From Tetraselmis striata (lineage: Eukaryota; Chlorophyta; Chlorodendrophyceae; Chlorodendrales; Chlorodendraceae), in NCBI GenBank assembly GCA_006384855.1, contig VCJN01001892.1, positions 1 to 64,000 of the forward strand: DNA of 64,000 nt. The letters are read 5' to 3'. Of the stretch, positions 24,100-36,267 are shown in pieces. Each line of letters starts with the position of its first letter. The stretch's first letter is position 1. Both the position numbers and the translations under genes were made by a program. Under the pieces are notes generated by a model. That model was not told the origin of the DNA and made no database searches. It worked only from the letters and a program-made list of their open reading frames with translations.

Positions 24100-25578
24100 T
24101 CAGCAACGGGATGGCAGACGAATCTGCGCCGTCTGATGAGGCAGCGAGCGCGCTCTCGAGCGGCCACCAAGCAAGCTCAGGACCCCGAGGAAATCTCTTG
24201 CGAGCAAGCGAGATTCTTGGTGAGCCCGGGTGATGCACCGAGTGCCCCGCGATGAGAGGGCACCCCGATCCGCAGCCAAGCATGCGATACCACGCACTGT
24301 GCGGTGCACCCCCTTGCTCACCTCACCCACTGTGCCGAAGACCATGCCCGTGTACTCCGACATATCCAGGATGTCTCGAAGAGGACCCTTCTGTCCGGGC
24401 TCTGTGTTGTGCCACGCCGCATCCCGCGCAGCCATCCCCCGTTGTATGTCGCCCAACAGGGAGCGCGCAAACCGATCCACAGCCGTGGCCCGGGGCACAG
24501 AAGTGTACTTGACACCGTACCGCATAGTCTTGAACTCCAACAGCGTGGACTTCAAGCTCCGGGGATCATAGCTCCCGGTCACGACGTTGAACGCCGGAAG
24601 GGAGAGCTCTGCGTCCGGCACTAGGTCCTTGAGCTCATCCCTGGGTACGGTGTTGCCGAGAGGCACTGCCTGCTGGAACAAGTCATCCACCTCCCGCCGT
24701 ACTGCGATACCTAGATCGTGAACACAGTGATCGCGGAAGGCATCTGCGATAGCGTCGTGCTGTACACGCCAGTGAGCGTCTCCAGGCGCCGGGAGGTTCA
24801 TGAGCGCGTCGCCGTATAGATCAACAATGACAGGGTTGTGCTCTATCGAGGGCAGAATGATCTGGCACCCAACCACCGGGGCCAAGCACGGGCTAGGCAG
24901 AAAGAAGTACCCGGCAGCGACCTCCCGCAGCTCATGCGGAGTCATGGCTGTCCGCGCGGTGGGGATGGCCACTGTCCACATGGTCACTGACGCCGCGTCG
25001 AGCTGGTTGAACAAGATCCGTTCCCTACATGTGGCGGGGAGAGCGCACACCTCATTTCGAAGCCGAGAGTTGTTGGTCTGGTCTAGAAATGCCGTCAGCT
25101 CCTTTTGCGAGCCCGACGCAGCCTCCACTTCCCGCTCCATCTGGCGCGCATCTGCGTCGCCGAGATGGCCAGCAGTAGCCGCTTGGAGGCGGCCCCACGC
25201 CTCGCGCATCTCTGCAGCGTAGCTGTCCGACCCATGAGCATCGTTGAGGAAGTGGTCATACTGGCGGGCGGAAGAATTTGCGTTGAAGCTGCCTCGGCCA
25301 AGTACGGACCCGAGCTGTGGGTCGAAGAAACCAGGGGTGGGGGTGTTGGTGCCGGAGTTCCTAGTCAGGAACCTTGGGAGGATGGCATTCATGCAGCCGA
25401 CGAAGGCGGCATCACGAACGGTAGCCATGCGGCGGATGCCAGCTCCCTTCAATCGAGTGGGGAGGTGAAGCCTGCTGCGCGCCCTGGCCACTGCATCCTC
25501 GCTCAAGGTAGCCACCTCCGCTGCCATGGGGTCGGGGTCGTGCAAAAGAAAACTGCAGGTACAGTAGGTATCTCTCAT
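24100..25578 (-). pseudogene. 3' part of a retroelement ORF: post-RT region with PD-(D/E)XK-like nuclease domain
   Basis: One 492-codon frame without stops. The start matches the segment just after the reverse transcriptase in algal/protist retroelements (LPTRLKGAGIRRMATVRDA, residues 39-57; AFVGCMNAILPRF). The middle has WRVQHDAIADAFRDHC (270-285). A nuclease-like pair follows: VPD at 320-322 and LLEFKTMRYG at 346-355. The end has GPLRDILDMSEYTGMVFGTV and GEVSKGVH, typical of the same family's C-terminus. No RT domain is present in the window, so the copy is 5'-truncated, as LINE-type insertions often are. The final 60 residues after GEVSKGVH look non-homologous, and a GGTGAG|GTGAGC donor-like site lies there. 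The intact frame suggests a young insertion or an unrecognised domesticated gene. Confidence 0.6.
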
Positions 25579-26303
25579 CCTAGAGGGGGTAATCCCTACA
25601 GGACACTAAGGTACAGGTACAGACGTACAGACTACAGACGCTGCTGGGTCACCACCGCGCGAAACAGTACACTGCCGCACGGTATCTTGCTACCAGCCCT
25701 TACAATCGCTACTGAGCTCGCGTCGGAATATTTCGTTACATGAGCTAGCTGCAATACGCGATCAGAACTATATTCGCGTCGGAATACAGTACTTCACTGC
25801 AGGTTTATGATACACCGTAGTGTAATGTTTACCTACTGCATTATAATTGTTTACTCGGCCCGGATGAGCTCGGCAGTCGCTACTGGTAATCCTTAGTAGC
25901 GTCGTGTTGCGGACTGTCGCGCCTCGGCCGTCGACGCGACCGCGCGCGGCAGTATCCTTGCGCCATCGCGCCATATATAGCGACTGTACTATGTCGTATA
26001 TATGGCGACTGCTACTGCTGTACTATCAGGGGTAGTATACTGTCCTGGTAATGTCTACCTGTACCAGCAGTCGCGTCTGGCGCGCGTAGTTCATGCCGGC
26101 GCGGCAGCTTTCAGCGGTTGACGACGACAACGACAACGAAATAACATACCTCGTCATAACAGCAACCGCAGGAGGGTGGCGGTCCGTCGCCTGAGACTTG
26201 CCCGCCTGCCAGCAAACACGCGGCTGGCACGGCTGCAGGCACAGCGGCCCGGTGGCTTTCGCAGCGAGGCTGCGCTGCTGTCTGTCCAGCGGGGCCGCGG
26301 GCG
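25579..26303. other. Divergent spacer between retroelement fragment and GT29 gene
   Basis: No gene seen. Short repeats such as gcgtcggaata (25722, 25769) and tatatRgcgact (25974, 25998) occur. It probably includes the 5' flank of the plus-strand GT29 gene. Confidence 0.45.
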
Positions 26304-26711
26304 ATGCCGCCGGCTGTGCGGCGAGTGCGGCGGGTGGCGCTCTGCTCGCTACAAGTAGCGCTGCCGATGCTGCTGGCGCTGCTACCGCGCGCACCGCTGG
26401 GGCCGCTGCCCGCGGCTGCGGCGGCGGAGCAGCTGGATTGCGGCGTTAAAGGGCGAGCGGTGCGTCGCACGAACACAGTTCCGGTCGAAGGAGGGAAAAA
26501 GCCGAGCGCCGCGAGCGGGCAGCCCCGGCAGCAGTCGACGCCTCACTTGTTTGTGCGGCACTATTATTGGGATAACGCTTTCGCCACTGATGGGGCGCCC
26601 TCTCGCTCAGCTTGGAGATCACAGGAATGGTTCTTCCGCAGTCCCGGCAACAGTCAGTCATTCAGTGTTAATTGCTGTCAAGAAAATGATCACGGACGAA
26701 GGGCCATGTGA
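26304..26711 (+). CDS. Possible 5' exon of the GT29 gene (signal-anchor)
   Basis: The frame starts MPPAVRRVRRVALCSLQVAL and continues with LPMLLALLPRAPLGPLP: a short basic tail and a hydrophobic segment, as expected for the type II membrane anchor of a Golgi glycosyltransferase. It is on the right strand, 0.8 kb before the first certain GT29 exon. I could not find a donor and middle exon whose phases connect it to 27504. A candidate middle exon ends near 27168 and contains ADTAQSLLQSLEQQAEVRRG. Confidence is low because the region is GC-rich and other frames are also open. Confidence 0.35.
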   Translation: MPPAVRRVRRVALCSLQVALPMLLALLPRAPLGPLPAAAAAEQLDCGVKGRAVRRTNTVPVEGGKKPSAASGQPRQQSTPHLFVRHYYWDNAFATDGAPSRSAWRSQEWFFRSPGNSQSFSVNCCQENDHGRRAM

Positions 26712-27503
26712 ATAGACAAGGATTCTTCGGGAACTGTTAGGTGGAGTACCTGAAGGTCGCTACTGTGTTACGGGGCTACACTACATACACTACGCTATGG
26801 ATTGTCTATGTTGCGCCTCGCCCGCTTCGTCCTGTCCTTGAAGTCGTCAGGTGCTGTCTGGCCAGTCAGTATTGTTTTCCATGTTGCCGCAGACTTTAAA
26901 CCTCTTGAGGGCTTTCTGAGCCGTGTGGCCATAAATCGGGTTGGGGGCTCTAGGGCGTTTGTGATTCACCCATGATGACGACATGCGGCGGGGTAGGAGC
27001 CCAAACGCCCAGCATCACCGCAGGAACACTGACGCATCTTCCGCCTCGGGACCCGCCCAGATTTTGCAGGCGGATGAGGCGGCTGACACGGCGCAGAGCC
27101 TGTTGCAGTCGCTGGAGCAACAGGCGGAGGTTCGGCGAGGGGGAGCGGGGGCAGGGGGGGCAGGCGAGTGATCCTCGGTCCACTGATTCAGTGGCACCTT
27201 CGAATCAATGCCTGAATAATGGCAACATGTGATATAATTACATGATGGTGCTGTGCCTTAACGGGCGGCTCGTGGGCGCATCTGCTGTAATCCGCAGGCA
27301 ATGCCACACGTGCGCATTCTGTGCCGAGGCGCAGCCGGGCGGAAGCTGCCAAGTGCAGCGGTATCGCCACCCTTCCCCACTCGCCCCCTGACTCGCGCTG
27401 AGCACAGTCCCGCCGTCAAGCCAAAAGGCCGTTGCCCCAACAAGCATGCCATGCCCATGTTATACCTGCGCACTGAGCCGGTGCCTTGTCAAACCCTGCG
27501 CAG

Positions 27504-27694
27504 GGCGGCAGCTCGTCCAGCATCTCCCCATCGCGCAGCGCGCGCTGAAGACGATTAGCAACCAGGGGGTCACCGTGGCGGACGGCAAGCGGTACGAGTC
27601 CTGCGCTGTCATTGGCAACTCGGGCAACATGCAGGGCACGCGCTACGGCGCTGTCATCGACACCCACCAGGCAAGGTCGCCCCCCTCCCCACCA

Positions 27695-27752
<58 letters not shown>

Positions 27753-28943
27753 GCGCGCACACACACGCGCGCGCGCGCACACATCTCACTGTGGCATTGG
27801 CAGCGACAGTGGCGCTAACAGTAGCAGCTCCTAGGCCGGTGGGGGGGGGGGGGGTAGGGGGGGGGGCAGATGGCATGGCGTGGGACATCTCAGCGTGGAT
27901 GTCTGCTCAGCACGCTGCACTGCCTCTGGCCCCCGTAGGTTGTGATACGCCTGAACCAAGCGCCGACGGAAGGCTACGAGCCGGTGGTGGGGTCGAAGGC
28001 CTCGTACAGGTGAGTCTCGGCCCTGCCCGCGCCTCCTCCCGCTGCGACCCCTCCGTGCCCCACACCCCACCCCATCCCCCCTCCCAGGATGGCAGATGGC
28101 TGATTCCGAAGGTGGCGCGTCAGGCTGATAAACAAGGAGTGGGTGAAGAAGTACACGGAGGGGCACACAAAGTGGTTGCCGCTGGAGGAGGGAGTCTCCC
28201 TGGTGTCCCGAGGCGATCCGGAGGTGAGACAGCACTGCGGAGTGGCATCCCTTGCGCCCATATCTGTGTCTCCGGGCATGCTGTGAGTACCGGCTGGCTC
28301 TCCCCTTGCTGCTGGTGATGTGTGTTCGTCACGGGCCAGACGCGAGTGCGGCGCGGCGTCTTCGTGTGCATCTTATGCGTCCCCGAATGGGCCAACAAGG
28401 TGCGCCGGGACGTGCAGCATGCGGGACTCCCATCATGCCGGCAGCGCCAGGCCTGGGCGCCTTGCACACTGCCGCACTCACCGGCACGCGCCCCACCATG
28501 TCCCCACGCATGCCATGCTGCAGGCGAAGAAGTTCATGTCGAAGCAGAAGGACCACCAGATTGTGAAGCTCAGCGCCAATTTGCTGGCAAAGGCGTGGCA
28601 CATGGTGAAGAGCTTCATACCGTGCTCCCCTGAAGTGTGAGTGAATTGCCCCCACACACGCATTATGCCTCCCTCCTCTCCTGCCACACACGCGCTCACA
28701 GCCACTACGATTATCAGTGCCCCTTGTACCTGGGGCACGTACTCCCGCTGATGCCTTGGGAGGTGAACTGACGCACGTATGCCTTCCTCTGTCTTTGGGA
28801 TGCCAGCCCAAAGAAGTGTCCGGACTGCAAGCCGAGCAGCGGCATCTTGGCGGTGGCGATGGCGCTGTCGATGTGTGACAAGGTCACGGTCTACGGCATG
28901 GCAGGCACCCGCGTGACGCATGCCGGCTGGCCATACCAGTGAG

Positions 28944-28977
<34 letters not shown>

Positions 28978-29304
28978 AATATGGGCACCACGCCACCAGC
29001 CCTGTCAGGGTGTCGTGCCCTACCCTCCCTAACACACCCGCCGGCCGAGTTACTAAAGCAGGTCACACATGTGCTACTGTCGCTGTCCGCTTGTGCCAGC
29101 TACTACTCCTTCCATGGGACAGAGCTGACGAAAGGCTACTCTGGGCACATGTTTGAGGTCGAGAAGGAGCTGGTGGCCAAGCTGGGAGCGGATTCTCTGC
29201 TGACGTTATGCGGACCTGATAATGCAGTAACGTGCGCCACACCGCACTGGCAGGAAAATTCGTGCTGCCAGAGCCTGCAGGCCGGAAACGCAACCATGAC
29301 ATAG
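27504..29304 (+). CDS. Sialyltransferase-like glycosyltransferase, family GT29 (catalytic domain, 7 exons)
   Basis: GT29 enzymes transfer sialic acid (or related sugars such as Kdo in plants) from a CMP-sugar to glycans in the Golgi. Exons: 27504-27670, 27939-28009, 28124-28223, 28340-28399, 28524-28636, 28807-28938, 29100-29304, all phase-compatible, 281 codons. Sialylmotif L is CAVIGNSGNMQGTRYGAVID followed by VVIRLNQAPTEGYEPVVGSK. Motif S is PKKCPDCKPSSGILAVAMAL then SMCDKVTVYG. Motif III is HYYSFHG, and motif VS is GHMFEVE (H-x4-E). All catalytic motifs are present, so it should be active, but the algal substrate is unknown. The first intron uses a GC donor (CAG|GCAAGG), required to keep motif L continuous. 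The N-terminus upstream of GRQLVQHL is unresolved. Confidence 0.9.
27701..27782. repeat. (CA)n-(CG)n microsatellite inside a GT29 intron
   Basis: An alternating CA tract turns into CG and back to CA/CG, inside the GC-AG intron 27671-27938. Alternating purine-pyrimidine tracts of this kind can adopt Z-DNA. G runs at 27841-27867 follow. Confidence 0.9.
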
Positions 29305-32300
29305 CGGGATATGAAGCTGAATTCATCATTGTGAGGCACTACCGACTTACCACAGCATGCATAGGCCTCAACTCCACTATAAGCTAGCTTGAGGCTGGTG
29401 AATGTGTGATGCAACAGGGTTTGACTCACGTAGCTGCGGGCCATGTCGACAACTTCTTTCCAGTGTAAGAAAGAAGTACAACTTCTACAGGCAGTAACTA
29501 GGCTGATGCCTGCGACTGGATATAATTGCATGGTAATTTAGTATGTTATTAATTAAACTTATAAAATATGCACATGTATCTGCGTCCACAATAAATAAAT
29601 GTGTAGTTGCTGCATTAATGGTATCTACGGTACTGTCCATACCTGGTCCATGATATGGTATGTTTTTATTTTTAAGTATATCTTCAAGACGAGGTTATCC
29701 CCAGCGCAAAGCGAGCGCACACATATTATGAACAAGTCGCACAGTGTATATGAAGTAACTTGACAGTTGAATCAGCGATGCGTCGATTTTTCAGGAAATT
29801 TTACAAGAACGGGTTCTATATCACTGGCCTACAGTTCCATGAATTGCATTGCCAGCGCTTTGAAGTACCAGAGTTTTTTTTTTCCATGACAAGCAGCGAG
29901 TAGCGAGTACCAGTACCAGTACCATCAGCGAGTAGCGAGTACCATTACCAGCAGCGAGCGTTCGAATTGCCAGCGCTTTGAAGTACCTGAGTTTTTTTCC
30001 ATTACCAGCACCGAGTAGGTAGAGAGTACCAGTACTCATAGCCTCCCAACCGCGAGGTCGTAAACTCGTAATCGGACGGCTGTGTAATTAAGGACCGTGG
30101 GCGGGCGGGCGGGTGGGTGGATTATAGTACTTAGTAGTACATGCCAGTAGATAAGCGCTTTAATCATGCACCTATGGGCCCGATCCGCTGCACTATACGG
30201 GTACCCTTACGGCAATAAAGCTCACCGCCGAAAAATCGACGCTGGATTAAGGGTAATAAAATACGAGCACTGTACTAACAGCAGGGGCAAAGATTTTTGT
30301 TTGCTGACAATAATATGCTTTAAAAGCCTCATGCTGAATTCACCCCTCCACAGAAATAGTCCGGGATTCGCGCGGATTATTCTATCGGCATGCCCATACT
30401 ACGTGGCTGCATTGACGCCGCCGAACGAGTGCATGCAGCATGATGCTGCTCAGGGTAGTGTGACTTCGGAAATTAATGTGCTAGTACGTTAGACCTGATA
30501 TTGCTATATACGTGGTACTGGGGGTAGCTGTTGCCATCAGCACTGTTTTGTTTGGAAAAATATTGCAGTAGTGGCGCTAGCGCTTTAGAACCACATATTG
30601 CCCCATTTGTGTGCGTACATAGCCATAGGACACAATTGCCGGCGTTACTCAGGATACCTCATCACAATTGGTGTGATAAACATCGACCATGTGTGTATTA
30701 GGCATTGCTCAAACTGGGTCATCCAAGGTATGGGGATACAAACCCTGTCTATGATTCCGCTAGTTCAGCAGGAAAAACCGGAAAAACATGGAAAATGTCG
30801 CATTATCATTATCATTTCAATCGCACTGATGTGCGCGTAGTCATGAGAGGCGGGTGATTAAGATATTATCCTGCGGCCTCCTTGCCCTAGATAAAAGCTT
30901 AGCGGTAGCTCGCTCCTGTAGATTATAGTAGTGCATGGCTTCATGGCCATTGCGATTCAGCATATCGCCAGTGGGCAGCCAAGTGACACGCAAATAAGGA
31001 TTAGTGCTGGCATGCACTTTAATGCGTCGATCGCTGGTGGAAATAATAACGATGGGGGGGGTGGGGCACGCGGGGGGGGCGCGGCATGGGTGAGCGTGCT
31101 GCCATCACTGAAGGGGGAAATATCCTATTGTTTAAGTCTATAGGAGCTCGCCCGTGCGCTGAATACACGCAACACACATGTGAACACTACTATCACGCCA
31201 TCCGGGTATTGGGTTCCGCTGAGACGCCACCGTTGCCGGAAAGTTTCTACGCCCATGATGTTGGCCACATATAGCAACAGGCCAATCCACGCCCTAATTT
31301 CGACCTTTGGTATTAGAAGCTAGACTGAATACCCCGTGAATTTAGGTTTGGTTATTTCCAATTCAACAACTAGAAAATCTACGTTGCTTGCCGACAGGTG
31401 CATTGTGAATAGGCTGAGTGGACTATCTATTGGACGTAACGGAGTTCCTATGTGCGTGGCGGTCGAACCAATTATACTCTGCTGATCGTCGTGCATGTCT
31501 ATTCTAGGCTATTTTACTCTGTCTCGTACGTCCAACAAAGATGACTGCCCGCGTGGCACAGAATTGCGAGGCGTGATGAGAGCACATCAATCTTTTTTTT
31601 AGAATTCCGAGCATATGTAAGGTTTCGCGAGTTTTCGACTGCCAAATAGCGAATACTAGACGAATTGTACACGTGGCATAACGAACTATTCGTTCAGTCA
31701 ACCAAAGCCCGAACTCATAAATCCGGCTATGTCACGCCCTCGGCCCGTTATAACTGAGGGTACTCTCCTGAGAAAGTGTCACTTTGGAGTCGGCACCTCC
31801 AGAGAGCCATCGCTTTCAATACCACGATTGTCGGCGTTGTTGTTTCGGCGAGTATTCGTTATTCCACCCACCGCTGTTCGGCAGCACCCGCAGCATAACG
31901 ACCAAATTCCATGTACATTATTCCGGTACCTTTAATATTTCTCGAATTCTAAATAGGATTGTTGTGAGTCGCGCGCGCGCGACGTCCAGCCTGGCGGCCT
32001 CTGTCTCGCCATTATGTACAACGGGGCTCAACGAAGCGCGGGCGCCGGCGCGAGGTCGGCTCGAACAATTTTGCAGTGCGTGGGGCTTGCGCGGGCGGAG
32101 GATCGAAACACATTCCGCCCCCCCCCCCTTCCCCCCGACTTTGTGGTGGCGAGATCTTCGGCATACACCTTCCGCACCGTGCTATGCACGGGAGGGGCGG
32201 GGGATAGCCGCGAAGGTGGGGGAGACGGGGCGGGGGGGGGGGGGGGGGGTTCGCTATCGCTCGCTCGAGGGGGGGGCCGGGGGCAGTAGGTCACGCTCGG

Positions 32301-32404
32301 CCCCACGGCGGCCTCCGCACCGCACCAACTGCCCCCTCCCCGAAGGTACGTGCAACGCACGGGCGGGAGTACGGGTACTTTAATTCGGCGTGAGGTGCAC
32401 CCCA

Positions 32405-32459
<55 letters not shown>

Positions 32460-33439
32460 GCCCACGGCCCCCTCACCCGCCATGCTCGCTGGTGATGCTC
32501 ACCCTGACCCCATCCATGCTCCCGTACCCTTTAAGGTCGCCCCGGTAGGCTCCGCACCGATTGCCACCCTTCCTCCCTAGCGGCCTCCGCACCGGCCTTT
32601 CCCCGTCGCCAAAGGCGCCCGCCGCCAGGCAGCGGCCTACCACGAGCGGAGGATCCTTGGTGCGGCAGGCCCGGCGGCACCACCCCCACCTCCACATGGT
32701 GAGCGTTGGTAACCCCTTAGACCCGTGCCCGGCTGGGTGCGGCAGGGGGCTGAGCGGGGTGGCCGGTTGTGGCCGGTCCTTGGATCATGCGACGACCGGG
32801 GAGCCCGACGGGGGGCTTTTCAAATAATACTCGTAGTCCTAGTAGCGCTTGCTGGCACCGCCGGGCAGCAACCCCGTACGGGGGGCTGCTAAAAATAATT
32901 CATGTTGGACCTCGGCCTTGCGTCGGCCTCTCCGAGATCCGCCAACGGGTAAGGAGGGGGTGTGTACGACTCGGACAGGGGCAGTCCACTCGCGAGGGTT
33001 GTTCGAAATAAAGTCGTGTTCTCGTACCTCGGTACGACCCGCGACCTACATGCAGATTATCTGTCGAATGTGTTCCACCTATGAACCACTCGAATCCGGG
33101 CCTAGTCCCGCGGAGTAATCGGTGGCGCCCTGCGACCCACCCGTTTGGAACACCCGGGAAACCCTCAGCCGTCCCGTGAGAACGGGCGAGAGCGGCGAGC
33201 GCGGGGAGACGGGAGCCCTACACTTTAAGGCGGGGCGGGCGTTCGGGGGCGGAGAGGCCGGGCACAGCAGCGACTTAGGGGGCAAGAGACACTAGCCGGA
33301 GTGAATTGACGGAGTCGCAGCCATGCAGCAAAAGGAGTCAGCTGGCGGCCAGCTCGGTCTGACATTGGACAGGCGGCTACATCGACGATGCACGCTACGG
33401 AGGCGAGCGGCGTGCGGGCGAGCAGAACCGGCGTACCGA
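29305..33439. other. Gene-poor region with local duplications and simple repeats
   Basis: No gene recognised. A block attgccagcgctttgaagta followed by ccWgagttttttt occurs at about 29847 and 29968 (121 bp apart), with gcgagtagcgagtacca repeats between and around them. A (CA)n tract lies at 32405-32458 and a G run at about 32231-32250. gcggcctccgcaccg occurs at about 32309 and 32580. Open frames are short and without domains. Confidence 0.5.
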
Positions 33440-34790
33440 CCACGGAAGTTGAAATTGAAAACGATTTACAACATGCTAACTTGCTGCTCTCCACTGCCCA
33501 AGCCGAGTTGTTTTCTAGGACCTGCTTTATCCAACCGTTGTGGGAACCCTAGGGATTACGGATGCAGTTTTCGGCCTTCCTCCTTTTCGCCCGCGCCCCT
33601 CCTCCTTCCATGCCGCTTGATGTTGTCCCCCCTTGCCGTAGCGGGGGTGTCGTGTACGGAGATCTGCGGAAGCGTGTATGTTAACGGTGGGTGTGCATGC
33701 GGGGTTTGTGGGAGGTACTGGGGTTGGACATGGCAGGTTTGAGAGACTGTCGGGATATGCGGAGGAGAGTATGTAGCCATCCGATTGAGTGTCTTTGGAG
33801 TTTCCTACAGAGGCGGATTGCAGCGGCGCTGTGAGGCGGCGCGGGTTTGTCCGGGGGTTACTTCTTAGGCGGGGGACCGTGAGGCTATGGAGGGCTGCTA
33901 GTGTGAGTTTGTACATGGTGCCGCTGCGGCGGAGGGTGACGGGGATGATTTAAATCGGACACTGCCAGCCTTGTTGACGTAGGGCGCTAACCATGTGTTC
34001 GTATTTTTCGCAGATGCTTGAGAGCGTGTACGGTGGCATGATTGAGATCAGTGCAGTATTTCAATTCAATTATCTGTATCGTTTGATTGCTTTAGGATCG
34101 GTGCTGGGAGATATGGTTTCGGTGTCCAGGTCCCAGTCGAATGCGACGATGCGTACTGCGTCCGGCTTGCAGTGTTCAAGGCGGAGGTGAGGGGGGGAAT
34201 AATCGTGGGGAGTTGGGTGGGTGGGTGCTTGGTCGGCGCTGGGACCTTCGGTTGCCCCCGTCTTGGGTATCCGCTAAGCGATCGGGTATGTTGATGCACG
34301 GGACTGTGTGTGTGATTCTGTCGGTTAGGTTGGAGATCAAGGTGTCTCTGTTGGGGCAAGAGAAGTCAGCCACAGATTTGTTGCCCGCGTCCGTGGATAG
34401 TACGTGCAAGCGACTGCCGTTCAGGACTTCCAGCTCGTTGAGGAGGAGTTTAAGCGTGTTGTTGTGTCGATCTGTCTTAAGGCCGGCCATGGAGGGGCAC
34501 TTCCCTGCCATGTGGCCGTTGCTGAGGTGCTGTCCGCATTTCCCTCATGTGGAGGACGGCCGGCCTCTGCGTCTCATTCGGCTTCCCCACATGAATTCCA
34601 GCCTGTGGATTCTTTCCGAGGTGGTGATGTCCGAGGGGGTGACGAGGTCCGGCATTACACCTGTGGCCAACGCGTATTCTATGAGGTGGGATTGTAGGGT
34701 TTCGTCGGAGACGTCGCAGCCTACTGTAGCGTTGGCGTGTTTCCGGAGGGCGGCTTTCAAGTTGTGGGGGGTGTGAGTGGTGGGGAAGGG
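33440..34790 (-). pseudogene. Degenerate retroelement 3' region, copy 1 (inverted relative to 55.0 kb)
   Basis: Read on the minus strand, the 5' half (34790-34300) contains a zinc-binding-like CGQHLSNGHMAGKCP followed by LKTDRHNNTLKLLLNELEVL, resembling the C...C...H...C/RHN segment downstream of RT in many retroelements. Then come KHCKPDAVRIV (the PD of a PD-(D/E)XK nuclease), a diverged EFK region, and EKYEHMVSALRQQGWQCPI, which matches the family's conserved C-terminal helix and strand. Stops and frame changes interrupt it. About 860 bp (33440-34300) is repeated in opposite orientation at 55020-55900. It continues into a shared tail with YILSSAYPDS/PTVSQTCH-like frames that is probably the 3' UTR. 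Confidence 0.6.
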
Positions 34791-36267
34791 AAATTAATGG
34801 CTGGCATGTATGTTTCTAGTACGAGGGTCCGAATTTGTTGAGGATACTACCGCTCGATGGTGAAAATGGTAATATCGTGATTAATTGACTGGGGAGTATG
34901 TACAAGATACAACGTCCGTTGCGTCGTACTCGCGAATTAAGGCGTAAAAACCATAGAATTGGGATCCTTTTTAAGTATTTCGCGAGCCGTGGCTTTGGCA
35001 TGTACAATCCCCTTCGCAAGTCTTGCCATGTACGTATCTGTCCGTATCGCCACGTCAGCACCGGCACCGCCAACCGCCGAGTGGTATAGAGGCGCACTTT
35101 TATGATATAGTAACTTAGAATATTCATCAACGGCTTGAGATGTGACAGGTGGCGGAGGGGGGCTGTCTGTTTTGCTCGTGATTCCGCTCTGCTCAGGTCC
35201 GAATCATGCCGAGCCCCGCGGTGGAAATATAACCGAGGGGGATGCAAGAACAATACGTTCTCCTACAAACCCTAATGCACTGGCTTGCCGCGCGATCCGC
35301 GTATCCCGATAAAAAGGCGATGTACTCGCCCAATAGGTGGATTTTCCCCGCGAAGGGGCCCGCTAGGCGCAGCCCAATAGCAGAATATGGGATCGTGTTG
35401 ATGGCCGCCCAGCCGTACCCCATACCGTGGACGATGCCCTAGCAGGTGACCATATGGACCCACCCTCTGACTCGGGGGCTGCACCCCGGCGCATTACGGG
35501 CTTTAGCCTGGGTCTACCAATGGCGCATTGAACGCGGACATCATCAGATAGCGGGCTGGTTTTGGAGCATGCCTTATTTACAGTGTTGGCCGTTTTGCGG
35601 GAACTGCTCACTGGCTTGCTTGCCGACGGCGGAGAGAGCACGCATTTGTGATTGTGTCCCACGACGGTAGAGCTAACTCTTGGCGTGCAGCCCTACACAT
35701 AGAACGCGTATACGTGCTATCCAAAAATTCATGCCCTCGTGACATTGGGTTATCACATTCATTAGTAACCCTGAAGAATGCCCACGCACATGTATGGCTT
35801 TTGCAACGAGAGCACAAAAAATGCCACTTAGGGCTCCCCCCACGCATGATGTCATGTTCACGTATGGCAGCACATGGTAGGGCGCGGCCGGAAACGTAGG
35901 CGAGGGCTGATAATGGGCCAATCTACAATTGATGCTTGACTAGGGGGGCAAGACTTTTGTTGGAAGGTATACATGACGTCGGTATTACTAGAGCGGGTTC
36001 GACTGGATATAGGTGAGTAGGTGACACTGCGGCCTTCATTCGGCGGATGTAATAAGGGTGCCGGCGGTTCAACTACTATCCGGGTGGCGACTATGATGAA
36101 TAACATGCCGAGAACATTCTGCAAGTTGGTGATAGGAACGAATTCAACATGTGCTCGATATTTGTAAGTGTGCAGCTGAAATGTAGGTGTAGGACTCCGA
36201 CGATATAAAGGCACAATAGGTCTACAGCCATACAGTCACATCGCATAGGTTATTTCTAGCGGCGCGG
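34791..36267. other. No gene recognised
   Basis: Short open frames on both strands without domains or splice continuity. No long repeat was noticed. Confidence 0.45.

Noticed and set aside
27446-28318. 290-codon plus-strand ORF as a single protein
   Set aside because: Its start covers the first GT29 exon but it reads through an intron made of CA/CG and G tracts; homology requires splicing at 27670.
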